Shown here in pieces: positions 15,374 through 23,310 of a stretch of DNA of 64,000 nt; the stretch's first letter is position 1; the number at the start of each line of letters is the position of its first letter. A program made the translations under genes and the position numbers. The notes beneath the pieces were generated by a model. It searched no databases and was not told the origin of the DNA. It saw only the letters and a program-made list of their open reading frames with translations. Origin of the DNA: Paludibacteraceae bacterium (GTDB lineage Bacteria; Bacteroidota; Bacteroidia; Bacteroidales; Paludibacteraceae); contig JAKSNH010000004.1 of NCBI GenBank assembly GCA_024399955.1, forward strand, positions 62,001 through 126,000, read 5' to 3'.

Positions 15374-16345
15374 ACCGCCAAACCGTTTGGGTCTGATTTT
15401 ATTGAGCAAAGGTACGGTGGCATTCATGATAAGGATAGCAAACGACATACCTTCGGGATAAGCACCCCACGTACGAATAACCATTACAATCAAACCGATG
15501 CCGATACCAAAGACGATCTTGCCCCAAGCCGTCATCGGAGACGTTACATAGTCTGTTGCCATGAAGAAAGCACCTAACATAATACCTCCGGTAAGAAGAG
15601 TGTAGAGAATATACTCGTGTGAGCAGGCGAATCCTTCGGGAGTGGCTATCCATGCAAAAAGAGCAATCGTAGCAAGGATACTAACCGGTATATGCCAAGT
15701 GATGACACGCATGCCAATCAGGAAGATGCCTCCGGCAATCAGTGCCAATGCACTCACTTCACCTAATGAACCGCCCATAAAACCAAAGAAAGCATCTTTG
15801 AGGTCAGGCAATTGACTAACTAAGTCGGCATTGCCTTTCACAATCTGCTTCATCGCTGCCAGAGGAGTGGCTCCTGTAGTTGCATCAACGTACGAACTGC
15901 TAAAACCTAATGGACGAGGCCAAGTAGTCATTTGGACGGGGAAGGAGATAAGCAGGAAAACACGACCTACCAAGGCAGGGTTGAATGGGTTTTGTCCCAA
16001 TCCGCCATACGTCATCTTACCAATTCCAATCGCCACAATGGCACCAATTACGATAATCCACCAAGGCAGGTTACTGGGCAGGTTAAATGCCAATAGTAAA
16101 CCTGTCAGAATAGCGGAACAATCGCACAGGGTGGGACGCTGTTTGAGTACCCATTTAGCAATCACCCATTCCGTGATACAGCAGGCTGCTACACTAATCA
16201 GGGTGGTAATTAATGCTCCCCAACCAAAAGCAACCAATGATACGGCATAAGCAGGCATCAAGGCAGCAATCACCAGGAGCATATTTCTCCGGACACTATC
16301 GCCACTGTGGGCGTGCGGAGCCGGTGCTACAATTAAATTTTTCAT
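15365..16345 (-). CDS. rnfD: Rnf complex subunit RnfD
   Basis: 326 residues, about nine helices, RnfD/NqrB family. The flavinylation motif DATTGATPL is present (Thr of the second TGAT), so the subunit should carry covalent FMN. MTYGGLGQNPFNPALVGRVF and FMATDYVTSPMTAWGKIVFG are family hallmarks. It lies 81 bp upstream of the rnfG start across the composite repeat, the widest gap in the rnf run. The C-terminus ends RFGGGA with the stop supplied by the repeat. Confidence 0.95.
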   Translation of the reverse strand: MKNLIVAPAPHAHSGDSVRRNMLLVIAALMPAYAVSLVAFGWGALITTLISVAACCITEWVIAKWVLKQRPTLCDCSAILTGLLLAFNLPSNLPWWIIVIGAIVAIGIGKMTYGGLGQNPFNPALVGRVFLLISFPVQMTTWPRPLGFSSSYVDATTGATPLAAMKQIVKGNADLVSQLPDLKDAFFGFMGGSLGEVSALALIAGGIFLIGMRVITWHIPVSILATIALFAWIATPEGFACSHEYILYTLLTGGIMLGAFFMATDYVTSPMTAWGKIVFGIGIGLIVMVIRTWGAYPEGMSFAILIMNATVPLLNKIRPKRFGGGA

Positions 16346-16392
16346 ATCTTATTTATTCTAATTTCTAATTAGTTCTTGCCAACGTTTTATTA

Positions 16393-16410
16393 GAGTGCGC
16401 TAAGCACCTT
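16393..16410. repeat. Hairpin repeat between rnfD and rnfC
   Basis: GAGTGCGCTAAGCACCTT is a third rnf-operon copy of the GTGCT-CTA-AGCAC stem-loop, with the loop changed. It ends in the rnfC stop codon (16409-16411). Confidence 0.6.
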
Positions 16411-17746
16411 ATTTCTTTGCATTGCGAGCGCGAATAATGCCACCAACAGTGGCCTTGCCGCTGCGTACATAATCCAATAAGGGACGATGGCTTGGGCAGG
16501 TGAATTGGCAGCAACCGCATTCAATGCAGTCCATTACGTTATGTGCCTCCATCTCGTCCCACATCTTAAGTTCGCTTTGACGGCTCAGCAGATAGGGCTC
16601 TAGTCCCATCGGACAAGCACTTACGCACTTACCGCAACGGATACAGTTCTCTTCGATTCCACGGCGGCTCTCGCTCTCAGGCAAGAACAGCAGTCCACTT
16701 GTGCGCTTGTGTGTAGGCATATTGATATTGTTCATAGCGCGACCCATCATAGGTCCACCACCGATGATCTTGCCGGTATCTTCGGGTACTCCTCCTGCCA
16801 ATTCAACAACCTGAGTGAGTGGCGTACCAAAGCGCACTAAGTAGTTGCCGGGTTTGGCTACGGACTTACCGGTAACAGTCATTACACGAGAGATAAGCGG
16901 TTTATTCTTCTGCACAGCCTCATAGATAGCATAGATAGTGGCTACATTATCTACTACGGCTCCGGTAGCGATAGGCAGTGCTCCACTGGGCACTTGACGA
17001 CCGATACACGCATCGATTAACTGCTTCTCGCCTCCTTGCGGATACTTAAGTTGCAACGGCATTACTTCAATGCCAAGGGTCTTGCGCGTCAACTCATGCA
17101 TCCGAGCAATAGCGTCAGGTTTATTCTTTTCAATACCAATGATGGCTCGGTGAATACCTAAGGCCTTCATCGTAATCTGAATTCCGATGATGATCTCTTC
17201 GCCGTGCTCCATCATCAACTGATGGTCGCAAGTCAAATAAGGTTCGCACTCGACACCATTCACAATCAGCACCTCGGCTTTTTGTCCGGGAGGCGGACAT
17301 AGTTTGACGTGAGTAGGGAAGCATGCTCCGCCTAATCCCACGATACCGGCCTTACTGATTTTATCAATGATTTCTTTGGCTTCAATGGTGCAGTCTCTGC
17401 GAACATCTGAACTGCGGTCAATCTCCGGCAACCATTCATCGCCTTCTACGTCGATAAAAATGGCAGGCATCTTCAGTCCCCATGCATCAACGGTAGCATC
17501 AATCTTGGTAACTACACCGGATACACTGGAGTGAACAGATGCACTAACAAATCCTCCGGCTTCGGCAATCATCTGACCAACTTTAACATGGTCTCCTTTT
17601 TGCACAATCGGTTTGGCCGGAGCACCAATATGTTGGGCTAACGGAATAATAGCCTGCTTGGGCAGCGGACATTCTACGATAGGCTGATGAGCCGAATACT
17701 CTTTATTGTCATGAGGATGAACTCCTCCTATTCTGAATGTATTCAT
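16409..17746 (-). CDS. rnfC: Rnf complex subunit RnfC
   Basis: 445 residues, the usual length. An N-terminal barrel-sandwich part (GAPAKPIVQKGDHVKVGQMI) is followed by the NADH/FMN-binding Rossmann-like domain (GLGGACFPTHVKL, GVECEPYLTCD) and two [4Fe-4S] motifs near the C-terminus: CIRCGKCVSACP and CIECGCCQFTCP. It is the peripheral subunit that meets NAD(H) on the cytoplasmic side. No membrane helix is present. The start lies directly after a 7-bp repeat array that fills the rnfB-rnfC junction. Confidence 0.95.
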   Translation of the reverse strand: MNTFRIGGVHPHDNKEYSAHQPIVECPLPKQAIIPLAQHIGAPAKPIVQKGDHVKVGQMIAEAGGFVSASVHSSVSGVVTKIDATVDAWGLKMPAIFIDVEGDEWLPEIDRSSDVRRDCTIEAKEIIDKISKAGIVGLGGACFPTHVKLCPPPGQKAEVLIVNGVECEPYLTCDHQLMMEHGEEIIIGIQITMKALGIHRAIIGIEKNKPDAIARMHELTRKTLGIEVMPLQLKYPQGGEKQLIDACIGRQVPSGALPIATGAVVDNVATIYAIYEAVQKNKPLISRVMTVTGKSVAKPGNYLVRFGTPLTQVVELAGGVPEDTGKIIGGGPMMGRAMNNINMPTHKRTSGLLFLPESESRRGIEENCIRCGKCVSACPMGLEPYLLSRQSELKMWDEMEAHNVMDCIECGCCQFTCPSHRPLLDYVRSGKATVGGIIRARNAKK

Positions 17747-17781
17747 AATCTCTAACTCTTAATTCTCAATTCTCAACTAAT
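17747..17781. repeat. 7-bp array between rnfB and rnfC
   Basis: Five heptads, AATCTCT, AACTCTT, AATTCTC, AATTCTC and AACTAAT, fill the whole spacer and reach the rnfB stop. The array occupies the place where the rnfC ribosome site should be. Confidence 0.75.
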
Positions 17782-18727
17782 ACCTCAAGCACTGTGGGAA
17801 CACTGCCTTTGGAGTTGGTAATGCTTTAATCTTAGCTGCGATAACAGGGTCAAACCCTTTCTTCTCGCCTTCGGTTACTTCGGTAGTTACCACCGGAGCT
17901 GCGGCTTGTGTATCAGCAAAGCCGATAGCATGCAACGCCTTAGTGGGGCATTGCGGTTCGCACTCTCGGCATACAACGCACTTATCAAAGTCAATATAAG
18001 CCACGTTATTGGTGATTGTAATGGCTTCTTGCGGACAAACCTTAGCGCATAAACCGCAGCCAATACAAGCGTTTGCGCAGTTCTTCTTGGCTACCGGACC
18101 CTTGTCTTGATTAACGCACAACACCACCATTCGTTGACCGTTCTCGCCTTTTTTGCGCAATTCGATAATGTGTCTCGGACATGCCTTCACGCAGTTACCG
18201 CAAGCGGTACATTTAGCCTCGTCCACTTCGGCCAACCCTGTTTCGGGATTGATGTGGATAGCATCAAACGGACAAGCCGCTACGCAATCGCCGCAACCTA
18301 AGCACCCAAAAGCACAACCGCTCTCGCCCACATACATACTGTGCATAATAGCGCATGAGCGCGTCCCATTGTATTCACTTGTTTTGGGACGCGCCTCGCA
18401 CGTACCATTACAGCGAACAACAGCTACTTTAGGTTCGCCTTGCGGAGCTGCTAAACCTAAGATGGCTCCTACTTTTTCCATGGTGGGAGCACCGCCTACA
18501 GGACACATCAGCCCGTCTAATGAACTGGCCTTGGTGCAAGCTTCGGCTAAAGCACGACAACCGGCAAAACCGCATCCTCCGCAGTTGGCGCCAGGCAGCA
18601 CCTCCTGTACTTGGTCAATGCGCGGATCTTCTTCTACTTTGAATCGCTGGGCAATCAGATATAGCAGCACAGCCGCTACTAATCCTGTTCCTCCCAATAC
18701 GAGCAGTGAAATAGTGATTAAATTCAT
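17777..18727 (-). CDS. rnfB: Rnf complex subunit RnfB
   Basis: 316 residues. An N-terminal helix (ITISLLVLGGTGLVAAVLLY) anchors it, followed by the RnfB Fe-S domain GANCGGCGFAGCRALAEAC with a later CPVGGAP. Two ferredoxin-like modules then supply four [4Fe-4S] motifs: CLGCGDCVAACP, CTACGNCVKACP, CIGCGLCAKVCP and CVVCRECEPQCP. It is the entry point for electrons from reduced ferredoxin. The C-terminus has a Thr/Val-rich linker. It is longer than the enterobacterial protein but usual for anaerobes. Confidence 0.95.
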   Translation of the reverse strand: MNLITISLLVLGGTGLVAAVLLYLIAQRFKVEEDPRIDQVQEVLPGANCGGCGFAGCRALAEACTKASSLDGLMCPVGGAPTMEKVGAILGLAAPQGEPKVAVVRCNGTCEARPKTSEYNGTRSCAIMHSMYVGESGCAFGCLGCGDCVAACPFDAIHINPETGLAEVDEAKCTACGNCVKACPRHIIELRKKGENGQRMVVLCVNQDKGPVAKKNCANACIGCGLCAKVCPQEAITITNNVAYIDFDKCVVCRECEPQCPTKALHAIGFADTQAAAPVVTTEVTEGEKKGFDPVIAAKIKALPTPKAVFPQCLRY

Positions 18728-18752
18728 AATATATTTTTTTAAACAATTGCAC

Positions 18753-19019
18753 TTATACTTTGGGCTTACATAGCCACAAGATGAAGTAGTAAATAGCTAC
18801 AAATATCAGCACCGATATGCCAATCACCATTTCGCTATAACGCAGAGCATTCAAACCTATCACCCCACCTAAGATGATGAAAAAAGGCAGCGCGAAAGCC
18901 AAGGCTACCGCTTTCCAGCGTTGACGGCTGGTGTAGCAGTCCTCCGGCACTTGATGACAACGCTCCGCAAAGGTGCAAGACCGGCATTGATTCGCTATAT
19001 TTTCTTCGTTTTGGGCCAT
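18753..19019 (-). CDS. Short RseC-like membrane protein heading the rnf operon
   Basis: 88 residues: a Cys motif near the N-terminus (QCRSCTFAERCHQVPEDC), then two helices (LAFALPFFIILGGVIGL and IGISVLIFVAIYYFILWL). In Bacteroidales rnf operons the first gene is usually an RseC/MucC-type protein of about 140 residues with similar Cys spacing and two helices. This one matches in position and layout but lacks most of the N-terminal soluble domain. Its promoter is at 19039-19070. It may help assemble or maturate Rnf; that is inference from the RsxC/RseC link to SoxR reduction in enterobacteria. Confidence 0.65.
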   Translation of the reverse strand: MAQNEENIANQCRSCTFAERCHQVPEDCYTSRQRWKAVALAFALPFFIILGGVIGLNALRYSEMVIGISVLIFVAIYYFILWLCKPKV

Positions 19020-19038
19020 AAATGCACAAATTAACGCG

Positions 19039-19070
19039 CAAAATTATAAATAATTTTCCATTTATGCAAG
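19039..19070 (-). promoter_or_regulatory. Promoter of the rnf-exporter run
   Basis: Minus strand: CTTG (19067-19070), 20-bp spacer, TAATTTTG (19039-19046), about 20-25 bp before the first start codon. It is the only promoter-like site I see for the eleven genes down to 8365. Confidence 0.65.
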
Positions 19071-19106
19071 AAAAATCGTAAATATTTGCAAAAAATATGC
19101 TATACC

Positions 19107-19138
19107 TTTGTATATATGCGTAATTATTTGTAACTTTG
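19107..19138 (+). promoter_or_regulatory. Promoter of ftsK
   Basis: Plus strand: TTTG (19107-19110), 20-bp spacer, TAACTTTG (19131-19138). The ftsK start codon is only about 20 bp downstream, so the leader is very short. It is back to back with the rnf promoter. Confidence 0.7.
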
Positions 19139-19158
19139 TGAGTTAAAATGCGTATATT

Positions 19159-21666
19159 ATGCCAAGAAAACCTCAAAGATTTGCTTCGGAAGAACATAAA
19201 CGATTGGCCTCCATGTCATGGCGTGATCGTTGGGAGTCGTTAACGGGAGATGGTCGTGCTCGTGTCATCACGGGTTTAGTTTTGCTTACTCTCTCGTTCT
19301 TAGTTAGTTTAGCCTTTATTAGTTATTTTTGGACCGGTGCAGCAGATGCGTCTATCATGGAAATGGACGGAACAGTCAAGAGTCAGCATCGTATGGAAAT
19401 TCATAACTGGTTAGGGTTGCCGGGGGCTTACCTGGCTCGATACATGGTAGATGGTACATTTGGTGTCTTCTCGGTGCTCTTCCTGGTGATGGGCTTCTTA
19501 TACGGCTTATCCATGGTGCATGCCATTACGATTCGTCCGTGGAAGGTGCTATTCTGCTCATTGATCGGCATCATATGGGGATCCATTACGTTAGGTGAAA
19601 TACAACTCCTTTGTGGTGTATCTACTTTCTTCCGCTGGGGTGGGGCGCATGGCGAGTGGCTGGCTAATTTAGGTACCAGCTATATCCATCCGGTTGGTAT
19701 GATTGCATGTATTCTGCTGGTGCTTGTAATCTTCTTGATAATCGTGGATAAGAACTTCATCGATAAGGTAGAAAAGGCTTGGAATAACCTTATGCTCAAG
19801 TGCCATCGTGGTTCTGCACTCGAAACGGTGGATGCTCAAGAACCTACCGAAGACAATACCATGGAGTGGCAACCCGAAGAGGGTACTGTTGTGGTGAAGA
19901 AACCAATAGATACCGAGGAAATTAAGATTCAGATTGTTGAGCAACCTGAACCGGAAGTGCCTACCGAACCCGAAGTTACCATAGAGGAACCGGAAGCAAA
20001 GTCCGAAGAACAGCAAGTGCCCGGGGCTCCCGAATTGGATATAGAAAAAACAGAAGAGGTGCAATTAACCGAGGAAGATCCGGCATCTAAGTGGGAGAAA
20101 ATGGGTCCGTACGATCCTCGCAAGGACCTGGAACACTACAAGTTCCCCAGCCTGAACTTGCTCAAAGTATATGATAACGAGACGGCTCCCGTGATTGACC
20201 CGGCTGAGCAGCAGGCTAATGCCAATCGTATTGCACAGACCTTGCGCAATTACGATGTTGAGATTGAGTCTATTAAAGCAACGGTTGGTCCGACCGTCAC
20301 CCTCTATGAAGTGGTGCCCAAAGCCGGTACACGTATATCCAAGATACAGTCCCTGGAAAACGATATTATGCTGTCGCTTTCGGCTATCGGCATTCGTATT
20401 ATTGCACCAATGCCGGGTAAAGGTACGGTGGGTATAGAAGTGCCTAACGAGAAACCGCAAGTTGTTTCGATGCACTCTGTGATTGCTTCCAAGCGATTCC
20501 AAGAGGAAGCCAAAATGAAACTGCCGGTAGCGATAGGTCGTACTATCACCAATGAAGTCTTCACTTTTGACTTGGCCAAGACGCCACACTTACTCGTTGC
20601 AGGTGCTACTGGTCAGGGTAAGTCTGTAGGTCTGAATGCCATCATCGCTTCGTTGTTGTACAAGAAGCATCCGTCCGAGTTGAAATTCGTGCTGGTGGAT
20701 CCTAAGATGGTTGAGTTCAGTATCTATAAACCCCTTATTCGCCATTATATGGCGGCTATGTCGGATCAGGAAGATAGAGACATCATCATTACGGACTGCC
20801 AAAAGGTAATCAATACCCTCAATTCATTGGTAATCGAAATGGAGGATCGTTACACGCTATTGGCGGACGCTAACTGCCGTAACGTAGAGGATTATAACGA
20901 GAAATTCAATAGCCGTCATCTCAATCCTGTCAAGGATGTGGAGAACGTGGTTACTCATAAGATTCTGCACCATAAGTACATGCCATACTTAGTGATCGTT
21001 ATTGACGAATATGGAGACTTTATTATGCAGGCCGGTAAGGAAGTAGAACGTCCTATTCAGCGTATTGCGCAGAAGGCCCGTGCCGTAGGTATGCACATGA
21101 TTTTAGCAACGCAGCGTCCGGATGTTAAGATTGTGACAGGTACTATCAAGGCCAATATTCCTACTCGTATCGCTTTCCGCACACAATCCGTTGTGGATAG
21201 CCGCACCGTCTTAGATGCCAAGGGTGCCGACCAACTGATTGGTAAGGGTGATATGCTTTATTCGGGTGGTGGTAATCTGACACGTATCCAGTGTGCATTC
21301 ATTGATACGCCCGAAGTGGAGGCTTTGGTTAATCATATCAGCGAACAACAACACTTCCTCGAACCGTATCAACTGCCGGATTATGTGCCGGAAGGTCAGG
21401 AAGATGCGGCTAAGCCGGGTAGTGTAGATACACATCGTTTAGACCCGATGTTCGCCGACGTGGCCCGTTATGTGGTGAGCAAGCAAGAAGGCTCGACTTC
21501 GCGCCTGCAACGCGCATTTGAAATAGGGTACAACCGTGCCGGCAAATTATCCGACCAATTGGAGGCTACCGGCATCGTCGGACCGAACAAAGGACCCAAG
21601 GGGCGTGATGTTTTGATTCAGGATCCGGAGAGTTTGGAACAATTATTGCAGCAGTTAGGTGTATGA
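19159..21666 (+). CDS. ftsK: DNA translocase FtsK
   Basis: 835 residues. Four N-terminal helices (from ITGLVLLTLSFLVSLAFISY to GMIACILLVLVIFLIIVDKN) are followed by an acidic Pro/Glu linker (residues about 230-320), then the motor domain with Walker A GATGQGKSVGLNA and Walker B YLVIVIDEYGDFI, and a C-terminal gamma winged helix (RLQRAFEIGYNRAGKLSDQL). It pumps chromosomal DNA through the septum and activates dimer resolution. It is the first gene of a three-gene operon; the stop overlaps the next start (ATGA). Confidence 0.95.
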   Translation: MPRKPQRFASEEHKRLASMSWRDRWESLTGDGRARVITGLVLLTLSFLVSLAFISYFWTGAADASIMEMDGTVKSQHRMEIHNWLGLPGAYLARYMVDGTFGVFSVLFLVMGFLYGLSMVHAITIRPWKVLFCSLIGIIWGSITLGEIQLLCGVSTFFRWGGAHGEWLANLGTSYIHPVGMIACILLVLVIFLIIVDKNFIDKVEKAWNNLMLKCHRGSALETVDAQEPTEDNTMEWQPEEGTVVVKKPIDTEEIKIQIVEQPEPEVPTEPEVTIEEPEAKSEEQQVPGAPELDIEKTEEVQLTEEDPASKWEKMGPYDPRKDLEHYKFPSLNLLKVYDNETAPVIDPAEQQANANRIAQTLRNYDVEIESIKATVGPTVTLYEVVPKAGTRISKIQSLENDIMLSLSAIGIRIIAPMPGKGTVGIEVPNEKPQVVSMHSVIASKRFQEEAKMKLPVAIGRTITNEVFTFDLAKTPHLLVAGATGQGKSVGLNAIIASLLYKKHPSELKFVLVDPKMVEFSIYKPLIRHYMAAMSDQEDRDIIITDCQKVINTLNSLVIEMEDRYTLLADANCRNVEDYNEKFNSRHLNPVKDVENVVTHKILHHKYMPYLVIVIDEYGDFIMQAGKEVERPIQRIAQKARAVGMHMILATQRPDVKIVTGTIKANIPTRIAFRTQSVVDSRTVLDAKGADQLIGKGDMLYSGGGNLTRIQCAFIDTPEVEALVNHISEQQHFLEPYQLPDYVPEGQEDAAKPGSVDTHRLDPMFADVARYVVSKQEGSTSRLQRAFEIGYNRAGKLSDQLEATGIVGPNKGPKGRDVLIQDPESLEQLLQQLGV

Positions 21667-22208
21667 TACTTTTTGTACTTTTATCGGCTTTGTCCACTTT
21701 GCTGTCGTCTCTTGAGACGAATATCTTGCAGTCGGATTTCTCCCTCTCTATTCAGGAGCAGGGACAAGCCCCTCTGACTACTCCCGGCAAGGTGACGATG
21801 CAAGGTGAGTCGTTTATCGGGCAGTCTCGCGGCTATGAAGTCGCTTATGATGGAGCGACGTTCTATCTATATGACCCCGATGCCGACGAACTGATGTTGT
21901 CTAAACCGCGTAAGGAAACACTAATGGAATCTAATCCGTTGCTTTTTGTCAAGTATATGCAGAAGGTTTGTACTATACGCGAAACAACGGCTAAGGATGG
22001 CACAATCACCGTCACTATGGTGCCACAAGGTGTACCGATGGAGACGGCTCACGTCATACTAAAAATAAAAAAGGAAATGCCTTCGTTTGTGGAAATAAAA
22101 GAATCTAAACGAACCACTACTTTACGACTTAAAAATCCACATTATATCTCTACTGCACCTGCGTTTCAGATATCTAAACCCGGTGTTTATATCAACGACT
22201 TACGATGA
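21663..22208 (+). CDS. LolA-like outer-membrane lipoprotein carrier
   Basis: 181 residues. It starts with a hydrophobic signal (MILFVLLSALSTLLSS) and continues with the beta-rich pattern of LolA-like periplasmic chaperones (SDFSLSIQEQGQAPLTTPGK, YDGATFYLYDPDADELML). Position between ftsK and trxB is the normal Bacteroidales place for this gene. It overlaps both neighbours by 4 bp. The sequence is too diverged to prove lipoprotein transfer, but no other family fits better. Confidence 0.75.
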   Translation: MILFVLLSALSTLLSSLETNILQSDFSLSIQEQGQAPLTTPGKVTMQGESFIGQSRGYEVAYDGATFYLYDPDADELMLSKPRKETLMESNPLLFVKYMQKVCTIRETTAKDGTITVTMVPQGVPMETAHVILKIKKEMPSFVEIKESKRTTTLRLKNPHYISTAPAFQISKPGVYINDLR

Positions 22209-23176
22209 ATACTAAATGTCTTATTATCGGTTCCGGCCCTGCCGGCTATACTGCGGCTATCTATGCCTCTCGTGCTAATCTGCAACCTATCTTAGTGGAA
22301 GGTCCTCAATTAGGTGGTCAGTTAATGATTACTACCGAAGTGGAGAACTTCCCCGGCTATCCGGAAGGAGTGCAACCATTTCAGATGATGGACGATTTGC
22401 GCCGTCAGGCAGAGCGTTTTGGAACGCAGTTCGTGACGGGTATAGTGACCAAGGTGGACCTCACTTCGTCCCCTAAACAAGTCGTTGTAGAAGATACCGA
22501 TGTCTATACGGCCGATACAGTTATTATTGCTACCGGAGCCAGCGCTAAATTCTTAGGTATTCCTTCCGAAGAAGAATATCGTGGCAAGGGAGTATCCGCT
22601 TGTGCTACATGCGATGGCTTCTTCTATCGCAAAAAAACAGTTGCAGTCGTAGGTGGTGGAGATACAGCTTGTGGGGAAGCAGAGTACTTGGCCGGCTTGT
22701 GCGAAAAAGTCTATCTGATTGTGCGCAAACCTTTCCTACGTGCTTCGCAGATTATGCAAGACCGCGTACTGAACAACCCCAAGATTGAGGTGCTCTTCGA
22801 ATGTAACACATTGCGTCTAACCGGTGAGAATAGGGTGGAAGGTGCTGACCTGATTTATCGTCAAGGGTTGCCCGAACAAGAGGTGCGTCACATCACTATA
22901 AATGGCTTCTTCTTGGCCATTGGACATAAACCCAATACTGACTTGTTCAAGAACTTCCTTGCCTTAGATGAGGAAGGTTATATAATAACCGATGGTGCTT
23001 CTCCTCAATGCTTCCGATTGCCTGCCGTTTCCGGAGGTGAGTTGGTAGCTGTACCGGGAGTATTCGCTGCCGGCGATTGCGCAGACCCTCATTATCGTCA
23101 AGCCATCGTGGCTGCCGGTTCAGGATGCAAGGCTGCAATCGAAGCCGACAGATACCTCAAATCAGTCCACAAATAA
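22205..23176 (+). CDS. trxB: Thioredoxin-disulfide reductase
   Basis: 323 residues, standard length. FAD-binding GSGPAGYTAAIYASRA at the N-terminus, redox-active CATC in SACATCDGFFYRKK, the NADPH site VVGGGDTACGEAEYLA, and the C-terminal FAD motif GVFAAGDCADPHYRQ. It reduces thioredoxin with NADPH in the cytoplasm. Third gene of the ftsK operon, starting in a 4-bp overlap. An 11-bp repeat array follows its stop. Confidence 0.95.
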   Translation: MNTKCLIIGSGPAGYTAAIYASRANLQPILVEGPQLGGQLMITTEVENFPGYPEGVQPFQMMDDLRRQAERFGTQFVTGIVTKVDLTSSPKQVVVEDTDVYTADTVIIATGASAKFLGIPSEEEYRGKGVSACATCDGFFYRKKTVAVVGGGDTACGEAEYLAGLCEKVYLIVRKPFLRASQIMQDRVLNNPKIEVLFECNTLRLTGENRVEGADLIYRQGLPEQEVRHITINGFFLAIGHKPNTDLFKNFLALDEEGYIITDGASPQCFRLPAVSGGELVAVPGVFAAGDCADPHYRQAIVAAGSGCKAAIEADRYLKSVHK

Positions 23177-23275
23177 CCTGCCTATCCTCTGCCTGTTCTC
23201 TGCCTGTTTTCGTCGGGTGCTTATCGGTAGTATATCGGTAGTAGAAGCAAGGGTGAAGCAAGGGTCCTTAACGGG
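23177..23275. repeat. 11-bp degenerate tandem array after trxB
   Basis: Nine contiguous 11-mers without a phase break. Neighbouring units are nearly identical in pairs: TCTGCCTGTTC/TCTGCCTGTTT, TTATCGGTAGT/ATATCGGTAGT, AGAAGCAAGGG/TGAAGCAAGGG. The reverse complement shares the words CACCCTTGCTT and ACCGATAAGCAC with the array at 47497-47573 or with the 33-bp unit. It fills most of the gap between trxB and the kinase gene. Confidence 0.85.
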
Positions 23276-23310
23276 AGTAGAGCGAAGGGTGAACGAAACG
23301 TAAAAAAAAT

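Noticed and set aside
23177..23275. CRISPR array for the short-period repeats
   Set aside because: Units are 7, 8, 11 or 33 bp with no unique spacers between them, and no cas gene is present.
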